Below are positions 11,139-23,852 of a DNA stretch of 64,000 nt, piece after piece. The first letter of the stretch is position 1; the number at the start of each line of letters is the position of its first letter. Origin of the DNA: Stropharia rugosoannulata (Eukaryota; Basidiomycota; Agaricomycetes; Agaricales; Strophariaceae); assembly GCA_028532985.1 (NCBI GenBank), contig JANCIK010000001.1, positions 62,001 to 126,000 of the forward strand, given 5' to 3'. The translations under genes were made by a program, and so were the position numbers. The notes below the pieces were generated by a model that was not told the DNA's origin, ran no database searches, and was given only the letters and a program-made list of their open reading frames with translations.

Positions 11139-13616
11139 AACAATAGTAATGATTATCGCTTCATGGAGTAAGGTGGCGATTGTCATTGTTTTTGGCGTAG
11201 AGTAGATGTGCCCCTAACACAAGCCCAGATAGTACAAGTGCCCGACTCTATGCTTTATTTGCATAAACCTCGGGCCGAGGATGTTGACTTTCGTCTTGAG
11301 CCTCCCGCGCGCACGGGTTGCAGCTGAGAAATTCTTCTCGCGTAGGTTTGGCATGCTTGTGCTTAAGTGAGGTGGTGAGCGGGAAGAGAGAGAACAAACA
11401 ATCACGAGGGCGTCCTCCTGAAGTTCAAGAGGACATAATTTGGTAGACTTCACCGCGACTAATATACATTCCGTTCAGCCTTGACTGTTCCGAAACGGAC
11501 GGAGCGCGTGCATGAACAAGGTGGTGGAGCATTCCGAGACTAAACTACGGTCAGGGAGGGTAGGGACTCGCGGGGTGATTCAGGATGGGCCATGATATAA
11601 GTAAAGACAGGTAAGGCAGGGGCGAGGGGATGTAGAGTACAGCAGTGACGGGAGAGCTATAGTCGACAGAAACAACCAAGGCGGGCCAGGTACTAAGGCG
11701 CAATGGGAGACTCCACCTAGTGTACATATGTAGATTAGGCACATACAAGAAGTGCTCCGCACGATGCAGAGCGCGGCTCACGGCGACCAAACGCGACAGG
11801 AGAAGAGGGAGATGGGGGGTGCGTGCCGAGGCCCGCAGACCGGATTCCAATGTATGCGACGCATGGCGGGAGCGATGGAGAACAGAGCGGGGTGCTCTAC
11901 CTAGCCCGTGCGCGAGAACAGGAGAGGCACGGCGAGCCTGTGATGTAGCGTGAGGGGAGAGAGGGAGACAAAGAGAGTCACCCAGGACCGATCGTATCGC
12001 GGCCACTGCGCAGGACGGAGACGGCGCGAGTAAGACAAGGAAAAGGCCGAGGCTCTGCCAGCGGGCCGTGGGGTGTGTCTGCCGTGTTTGCGTGGAGCAG
12101 TACCTGACACCATGACGGGACGAAGGCAGGACGGGAAGAGGCTGTGTCCGTGTGGGCGCGAGCACAGAACACAATGCAACAGAGCCAACTAGGAAGCGCC
12201 TTGGATCGAAGGGACGGCGGGAGGAGGCGGGAGGTACGCGGCTCCGGACCGAGCGACAAGGGGCAGAGCGGCATTCTGAAAGAGAAGTCTACCTCAGCGC
12301 GAGCCGGTGACGTAGCGCCGGGGAAGGGAGGGAGAGACATAGCCTACATCTCAGAGAGGCAGGCAGGTGGTGATGGACCGAGGACCAGAAGACGAGGAAG
12401 GTAGGGGCAGATCCGGTAGTCATATGAAAAAGGGCTCGGGACGGCTGTGAGGGAGCGTACGACGGGACAGGAACTAGAAGGGCCCGAGGACGCGCGTCGT
12501 AGGTAGGACGAGCAGGTCGCGTGTCCCGAGACGCTTGCCCGATAACGTATGCATATATCCCGAAGTGTTCCATGGCGGGGACTTAGAAAGCGATGAGTTG
12601 GATTAGCGCGGAGTTTGTAGGGCGGGGACGAGGGTGGGGTGGTCAGAAGAGGCGGGGCGTATGAGGTGCCAGGGTACAGCAAGGGAGGTGAGCGGGTGAA
12701 GTACTGAGTAAGCATGGAAAGGCAGATCTGCGCGATAGAATGAGCCCTTACCTGCCCTCGAGTCCCTGTCCACTCATCAAACCGATCCCTTATCATCCCG
12801 CCTTCCGTCACTGAAATCGAAATCCGATAGTCAGCGCATGGTTATTCAGAGTACTGGTATGGAAGATAGAACAAAGACATCAAGGAGTCGCATTTCGTGC
12901 TACCAGGAGAGTTTATTCAACGAACACGTACACCCAGGCTGTAGTAAGTCGACAAGTTGGTCGCCGTACCACGTCGGACAGCAACTGACCGGGACCCGCC
13001 ATTACTGAAACACTTTCCCAGCACGTGCCGTTCTTCGCGCACGTTCATGAGTCATGGCCAAGTACGGGCAAAGCTGCCGCCCGCACACCCTTCCGTCGTC
13101 CGACGAGTTGGCCAGGAAGTTTAATCCACGGTTTTTCTGTTGTAGTAAAAGGACCACATCGGACGGGACCGCAACGTAAGGCTGAGGAAGCGTAACTTAA
13201 GACATGACCACAAAAGGACAAACTGACACAGCATACATACGGGGATGTTATAGAACAGATATTGATATGGAACGTATAGAAGGGCTGAGCCCATGGAGGC
13301 GTGGGGAGCTGCCGCGCATTATCTGAAGGTAAGGGACTTACTAATAGTACTCACTACGCACGGAATTTACTTGTATAGTCGCTTGTGCGACACGGTATCT
13401 TGCTCTCTATCTGCTCCCCGCTCCTCTCCCGAATCAATATTATCTACCTCCAGATCTCGCAGCTCCTTTGACCTAAGTAGCTTTCTGCCATACGTCTCCC
13501 ACACTGGAGTGAGATTCCTCGCCTTTGCGCACCGTATACTAGGTTATTCAGCGTGAAAAAACAGGAATGATCACGCGTAAGTGTCCCGCCGCCGGGCTAA
13601 TTTACTTCACTCAAGC
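11139..13616. other. Purine-rich stretch, no supported gene
   Basis: From about 11560 to 12800 the plus strand is again G/A-rich, like 4580-5400, 8200-10350 and 35460-36780. Minus-strand frames at 11551-12174 and 12344-12811 are compositional shadows. The stretch 12800-13600 shows nothing recognisable. A 15-bp word, actgaccgggacccg, is shared near 5253 and near 12984. Confidence 0.45.
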
Positions 13617-13913
13617 ATGCCCTCCATCCCTCCAGAGCGCCTACGTCCACTACTCGCTTCTCAGCCATACAGTCCATCTAGCTCTCTCGGTAGTCCAGCG
13701 CCCATGGCATTAGCACAGACACTCACCGACTTGCACGGACACTTGGCAAGTCTCGTGGCGCTCCCGGAGCGGCGGCGTCCATACAGATACAAATACAATC
13801 TAGCTAAATTTCAGTGTGTACTATATAGGATACCAAGATTATCAAGTCCATCTTCGCTAACAGATGTGCAAAGCACACTTTCAATGCGAAGGGGGCAAGT
13901 GGCGAAGCTTTAA
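13617..13913 (+). CDS. Possible small hypothetical ORF (98 aa)
   Basis: ATG 13617 opens a frame beginning MPSIPPERLRPLLASQPYSP, with a plausible helical stretch (LAQTLTDLHGHLASLVALPERR) before a weaker tail. There is no known domain and no supporting neighbour. It may be a single exon of a larger gene or chance. It is listed because the first 60 codons look more protein-like than the surrounding shadows. Confidence 0.2.
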   Translation: MPSIPPERLRPLLASQPYSPSSSLGSPAPMALAQTLTDLHGHLASLVALPERRRPYRYKYNLAKFQCVLYRIPRLSSPSSLTDVQSTLSMRRGQVAKL

Positions 13914-14400
13914 AGATAACCTGTGTCGAAGAAAGAGCAACATGCAAGGAGAATGGAAATGAAAACAAGTACTTGGGCTTATAATTGATTTCGCATCATG
14001 CAAAATAGTTAGCAAAGGCATGGCACCATGCGGACCCATCTTACCTAGCTCATTATTAAGTATCAAAGAAGATTTGCATGAGCGCTGATGTACAATTTTG
14101 TATACAGAAAAAAAGCCCAACGTGGTACCGAATACGATATTAATGATCTGAGTACCGATGTGGTAATTGAAGAGACTAAATATATGCAAAGTGGTAAATC
14201 CTCGGCCGCAACAGAGCCAGTGCAATATGTCACTTCAGATGTTCTGTTCAATTTTTTGGTGGCTTGACGTGCCGAGAACCTACTAATCATTACCATTGTT
14301 TCAGTCTAAAGCTCTCAATCAATAAAGAGGCACTCTTTTCGTGTATATATAGTACTCACAAGCACAACACAATGCCGGAGCGTATATACCTCCCAGGTCA
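13914..14400. other. Intergenic, upstream of the disrupted membrane gene
   Basis: An AT-rich stretch with no gene. A gtgtatatatag stretch near 14340-14352 lies about 50 bp before the start codon of the membrane gene and could serve as its TATA element. Confidence 0.3.
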
Positions 14401-14775
14401 ATGACAATATCCAAGCGCACCGAACTCACCAATGGCATACTCAAGGCATTCAACAGTTCCACTCTCAATGGTTGTCTGCTACTAAACCTGCTCATGGGTG
14501 AGTAACCGTCTCCATCTCAATACTTATTTTAATGCTGGTTTTCGACAAGGCATGTACACCATAATCTTCTGTGCGACGATATACATCTACTGTAAGTAGG
14601 CCTTGGTTCAACAAGACCACCAATTGTGCTGAAATCTCCGTACACAACAAGTGGGAGTGAGAAAAAAGCAAAGTCGATTCATCATCGGCGTCTTATCCTT
14701 GCTCTACACAATAATTCTAGCCGATTTTGCAATCCAATGGGACTTCGTCACGCAGACATTCATCGTCTTTGCATG
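14401..14775 (+). pseudogene. 5' part of multi-pass membrane protein gene, interrupted
   Basis: Exons 14401-14497, 14550-14591 and 14652 to about 14775 join in phase (introns gtgagt...acaag and gtaagt...acaag). The product begins MTISKRTELTNG. It has two hydrophobic helices (LNGCLLLNLLMGMYTIIFCA and FIIGVLSLLYTIILADFAI) separated by the basic loop RKKQSR, the pattern of the Agaricomycete multi-pass (about seven-helix) membrane family. The coding character stops after WDFVTQTFI. The rest of the protein resumes more than 17 kb away at about 32041. The DIRS-like element lies between. Function is unknown; receptor-like is only a guess from topology. Confidence 0.75.
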
Positions 14776-15161
14776 TCACTGTAGTCCATGCCTATGGCGG
14801 GTGGATGTCCAGCGGACATCGGAGAGTGATGTACTAGCTCTACCTTGGGCACACTCAAACCGAGCTCGGTCAAAGGTAGCGTGATTCGTGTTATCAATAA
14901 ATATCAAGATTCAAGGCTGATCACTATGTAGGGTACATCACTCGATACTGCGGACGCGAGAGCAGGGTGGGCGAAAGCGCGGAGCGCTTTCCGACCCGAG
15001 GAGCGATCCGATCCGGGGGGGGCAAGGCGAGCTGCGATACCCGCTTTCTAGGAGTGCGACGACGCAACGCATGAGCCTTGTTACCCGTGTATTAGGAGGC
15101 GGACTTGGTGAAAGTGATCATTTATGGCGTGCTTACCAGTGAGTGCATTTATTATTGTTAA

Positions 15162-16530
15162 TCAGCGGCGACCGCTCAGAACAGTTTTTGAAGCGGACAT
15201 GATGTATTTTGAGAAGGCCTCGTGAATGCCGGGATTTGCCTGAATGAAAGGTGTCATGATCTGGGCGTGTTTCCTCAAGTACCGTAGGAAAGCGTCGCTG
15301 CTCCAGCGACCCATGACCTTCATTGCCTCGACTGGCATCCCGCGCAGCAGGTAGAAGAGGGTTGCTCCTATCCGGATGCCATGTCCCTGCAGCGGGTCCA
15401 AGCCGGCTGCTCGTGCTGCCATGGCCAGCCGTTTTATAAAATGCGGTTTGGTGAGTGGACGGAGCTGTCCCTTATGTCAATACGCAAAAAGGTGATGGGT
15501 CTGGGATGGACTGTTGACCTTCAAGTGATTGGCCATTGCCTCGTACGGGTCAGTAGGCCCGGGTTGACGGCTCCAGAAGACATCTTCACCTTCAATGGGT
15601 GCTGCTTTGGTTTTCGGGATATGTAAGGTTGCTACTTCGCTGCCGTCTGCATTGGTACTGAATTTGAGATTTTCTAGGGTGACATGTGCTGAGGATGAAA
15701 AGGCGTCAAGGCGCGGCACTGTGAACTCTCCAACCCGAGCTGCAGCATAGAAGGAGGTTGTTAGGCATGCAAAAACGGCCGCATCCAGGGCATCACTGAG
15801 GTTGAGGTGCTCTCTTATTGCTGTCATGAAATCTGTGGTGTACGGCTGACGCTTCTTCCGTTTCGAAGAGACTGGTGCTAGCTTTGATGCACCCTTCAAG
15901 ATTGTGTCGAGCTCCTTCTTATCCATCGTCCACAGTACTCCATGTAGAATGTGCCACGCCCGTACGCCCATCACATAGTTTGTCACCGCTGCTCCGGAGT
16001 ATGCCCCTGCTAGGTCCGATGCAAAGGCTTCGACAAGCATCTTATCAGCTGGTGCTCGCTGTTCTTCGGATATCCCCCGAGCATCGCAGAAGACGTGGAA
16101 AACTAAGAGGCCTGAACTATATGAAGTATGTGTCGACTCTTCCCATGAGGCTGATGTTACAATGAAGATTCGTTCTATGTCTGTGTCGGATAGGTTTATT
16201 TCCTTTCCATTAGTATCTCGCGCTTGCCGTGGTAGCCATGGTTTCCACAAACGAAGTCGGTCTCGTGCCAGGCAGTGCGGACGAAGTGGGGAGGGGTCTG
16301 GTGTAAGGTGTGTACTATATGCATTTGGTCTGCCTCGTACTGATGTACTACTGCCAGCAGCAGATGTGGGATTGATACTAGTGGAGGCAGCTACAGATGA
16401 TCTGGAATGGGATTGTGATAATGATTTTGGCGGTGTTTGTAAGTTAATTTGTGTCTCTCTTTTTCGCTTTCTCGTTAATGACTGGGAGCTCTTCTGCAGG
16501 AGCTCTGCTTGCAGCTTACTAGTAGCACTA
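15162..16530 (-). pseudogene. Tyrosine recombinase of the DIRS-like element
   Basis: After a low-complexity basic N-terminal part (SLTRKRKRE...), the frame enters a phage-integrase-like core. It has an Arg of the catalytic set in AARVGEF, the HxxR motif in QGHGIRIGAT and the nucleophilic Tyr in FLRYLRKHAQI. Tyrosine recombinases insert DIRS circular cDNA. An in-frame TGA at 15477-15479 breaks the protein just before HKGQLRPLTKPHF; a CGA Arg codon is expected there. The start is unclear: the frame is open further upstream in overlap with the RNase H frame and has no convincing Met. It is probably made by frameshift or splicing from the RT-RH reading frame. Confidence 0.8.
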
Positions 16531-17066
16531 GTTGTCAAAGTCGACGATGAAGGGACTGAGCTCGTCTGGGATTGGAAAGCTGGGGAGTAATTGCTCAAAA
16601 GGTGGGTAGATGCCACGAGATGGGCCGTCTGCTGGGTTCTGCTCACTTGGGACGTAGCGTGTGATAAAAGTGCTCCTGTGAGCTGCTGCGATGTTGTGGA
16701 TGCATCGGAAGACCACGTTGGTTGGCTTGTTCCTACTTCTACCATTGTGCCATCCGTCGACAATACCTTGGTTATCCCCGTACACCCTGAAGTGTTTTCC
16801 CGGACTTGTGATGGCGGTGAGAGTGCGTGTAAGAAACTCGAACCCCACAGCTTCTGCCCATCCGATGTCTCGTTGATCTGTCTTCCATCCTGGGACAAGC
16901 TTCCATGCTCGCCAGTACTTGCCGATAGTAATGCCAATGCCAATGCCGGAGCTGGCGTCGGAGAAGGCTTCCATGTCGATGACATTGTTAGGGCCAGGGA
17001 TATCTCTGTGGACTTCGCGGGCAAAGGTCTTGAGCCACCACTGAAGCTCCTCTGTTGTACCTCGTG
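16528..17066 (-). pseudogene. RNase H portion of DIRS-like RT-RH, cut off from RT
   Basis: The minus-strand frame reads RGTTEELQWWLKTF at its start, then an RNase H-like fold with Asp residues in EAFSDASSGIGIGI and YGDNQGIVDGW, and ends FIVDFDN-stop at 16528. RNase H removes template RNA during cDNA synthesis. It lacks its own start because it is the C-terminal half of the RT-RH protein whose RT half ends at 28837. Excising 17067-28836 with one TG duplication makes the two halves one continuous frame. Confidence 0.8.
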
Positions 17067-17088
17067 CATCAGGAAAAACACTTTTTTG
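17067..17088 (+). repeat. Left terminal inverted repeat of the Plavaka-type element
   Basis: Begins CATCAGG and ends CACTTTTTTG. It matches the reverse complement of 28815-28836 with one mismatch (base 12). It is preceded by TG at 17065-17066, which is repeated at 28837-28838. Confidence 0.85.
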
Positions 17089-17790
17089 AAAAAAGTCTTT
17101 TAATTTTTCAAAAAGACTTAAAAAGACTTAAAAAGACCCCAGGAGACCTGGGTCTCTAGGAGACTTAAAAAGCAAAGTCTCCAGGTATAAAAGTTAAAAA
17201 GACATTAAAAAGACTTTATGAAGCAATAAAAGACAATAAAAAGTGTACTTTAAGACATCACAGTTCTTAAAAAAAAGCAAAAAAAAGTAATTTAAAGCGC
17301 TCTTGAAGCAATCAAAAGACATCAAGTGCTTCAAATAAAGTATAATAAAAGACCTTGCTAAACATTTAAAAGATATAAAAAAACCACATTAATACATTAT
17401 CAGGCATATTTAAGGATCCTAAAAGATTCAAACAAGGTCTTTATATAGCATATTAATAGCTTTTGTAGACACTAAGAGAAACAAATAAACCCACTTAAAG
17501 ATATAAAGGCACAACATAATGTCTTTTTTAAAAATATAAACATTTTTAGAGCTTTAGAAAGACCTAAAAGAGTACAAAAGAAGACTCTTGTGATATCTCA
17601 TAGTATCTTTAAAATACTTCTCTATAGCACATTAGCAACCTTAGAAAGCTATTTAGAGATCTTATGAGACTCTGCAATCGCTCAAAATAGTGTATTAAAT
17701 GTCGCCTTTTATCTAAAATAAGTATACAGGGAATCAAAAGAACGATTATAAAAGAAGGCATTATAAAAGAAGGCTAGATAATAGTATGAA
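17089..17790. other. Subterminal A/T-rich repeat zone (left)
   Basis: Contains many short copies of aaaaagactt and related words (17095-17300), including an imperfect palindrome around ccaggagacctgg near 17138. No gene. Subterminal repeats of this kind are transposase-binding zones in CACTA-like elements; that role is inferred. Confidence 0.6.
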
Positions 17791-19725
17791 CTACAAATCC
17801 AGTGGTAATGCTGGCTCTGCCTCTGGTAGTACTGGTATAGTCGCATTCAAAGTTCCGAAATCAAAATCTGCTAAATCATCTGTTTCGTCATACCCAATAA
17901 ACATATCTGACGAGCTATAAACATAATTAGTAAGGGAAAAAACCAGCGAACAAATTAAACCTACCATAGCTGTTGGAAAGCATCTTGCCTCCACTTTAAA
18001 GCCCATCCACTAGACTTCTGCTCGAGAACCATCCAGTTACCCATATGGCGACTATATCTATAGCAATATGATTAGTAGTGCAAGGTAATAAGTAATAGCA
18101 GAAGCACTGTACAAAACTCTAATAGTCGTTTCGTCAAAATTCTTCCGACTCTTTGTACCATGGCCTTCCTTGAGCTCTTGTAACGAATGCTCCATCTAAA
18201 CCAATTGTGAGTAAGGATAGACTAGCGATAAAGTAACATTAATAGAAACATACAGCTGCTAAAGTAATCGCAAACATCGATGGTGGTAATGCCTTGTCTA
18301 TTGCTAATTGCCGAGTAACCAGAGTCGTCGAACTATTTGCTCGTGTTGCAGTCTTGAACCACAACTCTTCAATTATATGAAGCATCTTCTCTGACTTGAA
18401 TGGCTGTCCTCCAGTCGTCTTGGCCTAATACTCCTATTAGTATGTTAAATTATGAAAAAATATTACTTACAGTTGTATCGACTTGATCGTACATGAACTT
18501 CGCCTTTTCCAGGAGCCAGGTGATAATTTCTTGATCTTTCTTCTTATTGATACCAAGCCCATATGCATTCTGGGTCGCACTTGGGCAGCAGTAATTACCG
18601 AGCTCATGAATTGTGAACGAGCATAGGAGATCTAGTACTAGTCAAAATACTTAACCAAATGAAATAATATAACTTGTACTCACATAGCGAATGACGAGTG
18701 GCTTTGTAGCTCTTTCCTTTGAAACCTGGATAACAAGGGGGGTATTATTGCCTTGCTTAGCAGCTTCACAGAAAGCTGTCCAGCAAGCATCGATTCGGTC
18801 TGGACCTACCCCAGCAGTCCAGAAGCTTGGGCTATACACCATGTTAAAGCGAAGATACTTCTTCGCCTCTATAGCTGTATCCATAACATATGGTGGCAAA
18901 CTATGCTTCGTCACCTTCTTTGAGTGCAAGGAAAACCCACTGTTCTGACTTTCCAAAAACGAAGCAGAAGTCTTAGAGGAGGTTGTTGACGATGGTGCAG
19001 AGCTCTTGAAAGAGGTTGCCACAGACTCCTGGGATCGCCGAGTCCCAAGCCTCTTCGATGACTATAGAATATTATTCAAGGTTAGTTCTATATTGAATAG
19101 CTACAAAGTGCTTACTTTATGCTCGGAATCCGATAAAATAATAATCTATATACAATAAGAAGAATAAGTATAGCATATACCGATAGTACTAGTAGAGAAC
19201 ATACCTCATTTCTGGCCATAGGAATATCATTAACCCCATCGTCATGATCCTCTTCATTGCCTTCATTTTCCCCATCTTCCAAACTATCGTCAGTAGTATC
19301 CCCATCGTGCCTGTTAGTATTTGTCGCTTTGCCAAAAACCTGATTGCCTATGTCGAGTTCTTCCCTGTCGAGATTGTCAACTCTTGGTCGTTTAGCTGCT
19401 CTATTGCTGTCTTCTTCATTACCATCAGAGTCTTTTTCATTCTTGTTTTCCTCGCCCATAAGTCTTTTGTTGCGAGCAGTAATCTCTAGCCAAACCCATT
19501 AGTATCGTTTCAGCAAGGAGACAAATACATACCTTCTTCTTTCTCAGCCTCAGCTTGCTTTGAAGTACTCGCATGCTGCTTGAGTATCTGTTGTATCATG
19601 TCCTGAGGTATATCATTTATAGTTAAATTCTTTCCCTTGTTAGAAGCTCTTGGCTTCCTTTTCGATGCTGCCGACTTGCTGGAACCAGACTTCGCTTGGG
19701 AGGTAGTGCTTCTGGTATTGGCCAT
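17791..19725 (-). CDS. DUF6532-like cargo protein of the transposon
   Basis: ATG 19725 starts MANTRSTTSQAKSGSS, a basic low-complexity N-terminus. Exons 19725-19533, 19485-19205 and 19061 to about 18670 follow in phase. Later exons read CSFTIHELGNYCC..., AKTTGGQPFKSEKMLHIIEE..., LPPSMFAITLAAMEHSLQEL, TTIRVLYSRHMGNWMVLEQ and finally FQQLCSSDMFIGYDETDDLA to a stop at 17791. The C-terminal half fits my memory of the basidiomycete DUF6532 pattern (PxPMxAxxxTAVxxxL followed by Y..HM). Function is unknown. The junction after KPLVIRY (5' splice gtgagt near 18684, 3' splice near 18634) is out of phase by one base, so there is either a missed splice site or a frameshift. The last intron uses a weak gtacag donor. 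The family name is moderately sure; the gene itself is clear. Confidence 0.6.
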
Positions 19726-19909
19726 AGGGATAGAAAACAAATAGAAAGCAGTATGAGTAAGCTTGCAAAAATGAATGCTTATAAGCAGGAAGTAATTGCC
19801 AGGTGTATATTTTACGAAGGGAAAGACACGATACGAGCAACTATTTCTGGTCTGACTAAGCTGGAATGGCTTATATAATATAAAAAGATAGCGACTACCG
19901 AGTACAGCT

Positions 19910-22900
19910 CTACCATATAGTTTGGTATGCATATTTACTAGACCAGTTATTAATTAAAAAGGATGTGCATCTATCAAGTATATTATCAGATGTCCATTCA
20001 TTAGGCATTGGGGCAAGCTTGGGAAATACTGGAAATAGCATGCAACTTTGCCGAATATTTGAGACTGGAATAATTGAGCACCAGGCTTGAGTACCTGTCG
20101 GATTGGCACCTGCTAAAGGTTCCATCTTTTTGATTAGATACATGTTACCATTAGAAACAGATGGCTGGGATGGTATTGGTGAGTACCACTCAATATATGC
20201 TAATGGCGAAGTTGGCCAATTGTGAGGGGCATCTTGTTGCCCTAAGCGAGTATCCAAAACCTTCGGAAGAGTAAAAATAACCTTTACTCTTCCTATTCTT
20301 GTGCCTTGATTAAAAGAATTAGAAGTGCTATAGCAACATATAATCTACATACCTATAAGCCCAGTTGACTCTGCTTTATCATTAACCATAGCTATAACAG
20401 TATCAAATTTTCCTAAACTGTTCTGTTGTGATATTGGAATAGCTTTCACTGAGTCTTTTTCCCCTGTATTATCGTCATCAAGACTGGTAGGACTAAAGCG
20501 AAGTATGTTGTAGACATCAACTCGTGTAAAGGGTAAAGTAGCCTCAGCTAAAGCTTGTTGCGATAAAGGCTGGGACCGGAGACCATTAATAAAGACCTTC
20601 AGTGAGTGAATAAAGCCACGAGCATTATGCTTCTCCTGGATTAGAGAAAGCATTCTTTTAGGATAATTGGGATATTTTGCAAGGGATTTGACTGATTTTG
20701 GTGGTTTATTTAATGGTGTATTCATTTGTAGATTTGCTTCAAAGCCAGTAACTTTTTCCTGTCGTGAAAGCCAAGTAACCATTTGAGGAAACTCATCCCG
20801 TTGATTACTTGCTCTCCAACCATCCTTTGCAAAGTCGATGTGTAGTCGTTCAAACATCTCAGTGTTATAGTTGTCTGTTGTCCCAAAGAGCTTGATAGAA
20901 TCAACATAATGCAGCAAAGAGTGAAACTTGGGGATATTGAAGTTGTCTCGTACACCAACATTGAGAAAGTATGCTTTGTGTTGGTGAAACCGCTTCAGAG
21001 CATCGGTCAAATACTCTAAAGTAGTTGTATCATGGGTGGGATATTGGGCAATATAGATAAAGTCTAGCAGTGCTGTAATTGCCTGGGCAGCTTGAGTTGG
21101 AATACTTCCGACTAAGCAGCCTAGAAGAATTTTAGCCATGTTTTTCCGTTCAGGCCCAGTTACTTGAGAGAGAGATGTAAATCCATTTTTGAAGTGGCGA
21201 ACTCCAAAGGAAGGTGGAAGACTTTGAATTCTCCGATCTAGCTCTCCTTTCTGTAAAAGCTTTCCACACCATGAGATTAGATGCTTTAGGACCCTTGATA
21301 AAGCTGGTGTAATACATCAGGTGTTAATGACTGGTGAATGTCGGTCAGAGGAAAGTCTTCCCAAAAAGGCTTGAATACACTGCCTGCAACATCATGGGAC
21401 ATGCAATATTTATGAAACTGGTTCTGGTTGTCTCCCGAATAAAGTTTGGCCTCTTCAATGGTGGATTTTGTCCATCACTGAGTTCTGAGCTCCGATAGTG
21501 CTTCATCTCCAAGATTATTGGCCTTTGCTTTGCATTTGACACAAGTCCCATATTTCGTACAAGAAACAAGACATTGTTCAGGATAGTCGGCAACATAGCA
21601 AGTAAGGATAGGAAAAACAAGACGAGTAGCACCATCAGAGCTTGCCATTTCTATGCCCTCATTTCCAGCTTTAATGAGAGGTTCTAAAACGATTTTCATC
21701 GATTCATGGAAAAGCCTTTGAACTCTAGATCGGTGTTCATTTTCACTCATTTGTGATCGGTTGATTTTGTCAACTGAAAGGTAGGCTATAAGGATGGTAG
21801 CATGGGAAGAGGGCTTTCTTCTTGTTGCTTTAGGGATGTTTCCAATCGTAAGATAAACAGGATAGGCTGATTTTCCCCCTGAAAACTGGGTTAACTGGGT
21901 TTTGTCTGTAGCAATTATGACAGGAGCTAAAGTAGCTCCAACTGGAAGTCGGCTCTAAAGTGAAGTAAATACAACTTGCTATATCAAGAATTGCAATTTG
22001 AATATAACATACCTGAAGAACACTCCACCATTGACCTGTCCACATTTCATTGAATATTCGCCCATCTTTACGAGGACTAGTATACACCTTCTTAGGCTTA
22101 AATTTCATCATAGGCGACAGATGGGGTCCTTCCAAAGAGACTCGATGGCTTGTATTGGATTACGATGCCGAATAGTATATACTTCATTAGGTTTATCGGC
22201 AAATCTTAGTTTATAGTCTTCCATTCACCTGCTTTCTCGGGCATAGAGTCAAGTTTCTTGTGCAAACCCGAATATTATGGTATGAGAGGCCAAGCTTTTC
22301 GACAACCTTGATAGTTTGAGTTAGTAAATACAATTGTATTAGTAGTATTGAACTTACCCCAGGAATTTTAAGTAATCGGTCAAATGCATTATGGCCTGGC
22401 CCATCGTTAACTGCCCATTGAGCTATTTTCCAATCTAGCTCTGAATGAAAGGGATGAAACTTGGGATCCACTCCCTCTTGAAGCATATGAACATCACCAT
22501 CGCCATCCAAAGTGTGGATATGTGGGTTACTGGTTGCTTGATATCGAAGAATTCTACCAGCAGTAGGATGCTCTTCTTCAATCCTTTCATCATCATCATC
22601 ATCATCTAGTAATCGCTTCATTGACAGCACTCTACTGCGATAAGCAGCAGTTTGAGGACCTGGGCCTGCCTCACCCTCCAAGTAGTCGTCAGGACCTGGA
22701 ATAAGAGCAAACTCATCTACAATATTGTCGAATTCCTCATGAAAAAAGTCCTCAAGATCTTCGCCATCTAATTCTTCGGGTGTTTGGTTACTAGCTTGCT
22801 GTCCAGTATTCAGGGCACTGCTAGCAATGTTGTTGTTGGATCCAAGGTCGTACTGTATTGGGGCATTTTCTTGTATCTCGTAGGTGTTTTCAGCATTCAA

Positions 22901-23020
22901 ATCCTCTAGTTTTTCCTCCATATACCAGGAGCAAGATCGTGATGAGGTTAAATGGGCATTTACCCCACCCCAGGTTTTGAAAAATCTTTCGCATCCAGCA
23001 GGGCATTCAAAGTTGGGCAT
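19910..23020 (-). pseudogene. Plavaka-family transposase, broken
   Basis: ATG 23020 begins MPNFECPAGCERFFKTWGG, a C2H2-type finger typical of Plavaka transposase N-termini, followed by an acidic region. Conserved blocks follow in order: LDWKIAQWAVNDGPG, KIPGVVEKLGLSYHN, GRIFNEMWTGQWWSVLQ, ATDKTQLTQFSGGKSAYPVY, LTIGNIPKATRRKPSSHA, ADYPEQCLVSCTKYGTCVKC, LTPDVLHQLYQG and IPKFHSLLHYVDSIKLFGTT, with a C-terminal exon at 20257-19910. Introns lie near 22300-22360, 21960-22015 and 20290-20350. Lesions: frame changes near 22220 and near 22125, an in-frame TGA at 21475-21477 and a one-base deletion near 21290 (LYQG joined to VLKHLISWCG). It would have cut and pasted the element; this copy cannot. Confidence 0.85.
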
Positions 23021-23176
23021 TGCTTATCAGACTCCAAGAGAGATAGTGGGGGTTTTGGTACAACTTTCAGTTGCATTCTCACACATATATCTAAAGTACC
23101 AATTACAATTGTGCTATTAAAAGCTGTAAGCTCATGATTGCCAACCATATACACCAAATTGGTTTAACATACCTAT

Positions 23177-23852
23177 TTATATAGTATATTTCCGCAAGTA
23201 AGCTAAGGTCTTCTTTGCATATCTGATCGTTTTTGCTAATAGAAGCTGCTTTTGTCGAAGCAATGCAAGAAGCTTTACTCTTTTATTGCTCTTATGGCGA
23301 TAAATGGCTTCCAAAGCTTTTGACTTACGATACAATCGCCGATGGTACCGAAGTGTCGTTTGCTGCAGCTCAATACATTTGGCCTTTAGTCTTTTGTTGG
23401 CAGCTGGTCTGGGCCAATATGGCAATGTAAGCTAAATAGTATGAATAGTATATTAGCAATAGCAGTTTGGAGGCAGTTTGTATAAGTGCGATTTTGAAAT
23501 AGTACATACCTGTTCATCCGAAAATTGGGGCCATCTATTATATTTCAAAGTATAAGCATTGTAATATTCACTACGATCTGAGAAGTCTTCAGGATGGAGT
23601 ATTGCATAATCCAATGACAGACAATGCTGGTAGGACTTAGTAGATTCGGAATAGACATAGAGAAATACATACTTGGGAAGAGTCGGAAGAGTCAATGTTC
23701 TCAGGAGCTGCATCATCGGAAGTAGCAGGAGCAAGCAAATACTATAAGTACTAGTAATTAGCAGGCTGTTTCGGGAATGGCAAGGTTATAGTAATTACTC
23801 TTTCTTGCTCATAGTAAACTGAGCTTTCAACCTCATCACTATTGGGAAGCAT
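23177..23852 (-). CDS. Small basic cargo protein, 167 aa, 4 exons
   Basis: Exons 23852-23799, 23741-23673, 23635-23510 and 23431-23177 join in phase across three GT-AG introns (57, 37 and 78 bp). The product starts MLPNSDEVESSVYYEQER and has an acidic N-terminal third (DDAAPENIDSSDSSQ). A middle motif follows, YNAYTLKYNRWPQFSDEQ. The C-terminal half is very basic and helical (KRLKAKCIELQQTTLRYHRR and on to LLRQKQLLLAKTIRYAKK), suggesting a coiled coil or nucleic-acid contact. No family is recognised. It sits just upstream of the transposase on the same strand, inside the transposon, and is uninterrupted. Confidence 0.65.
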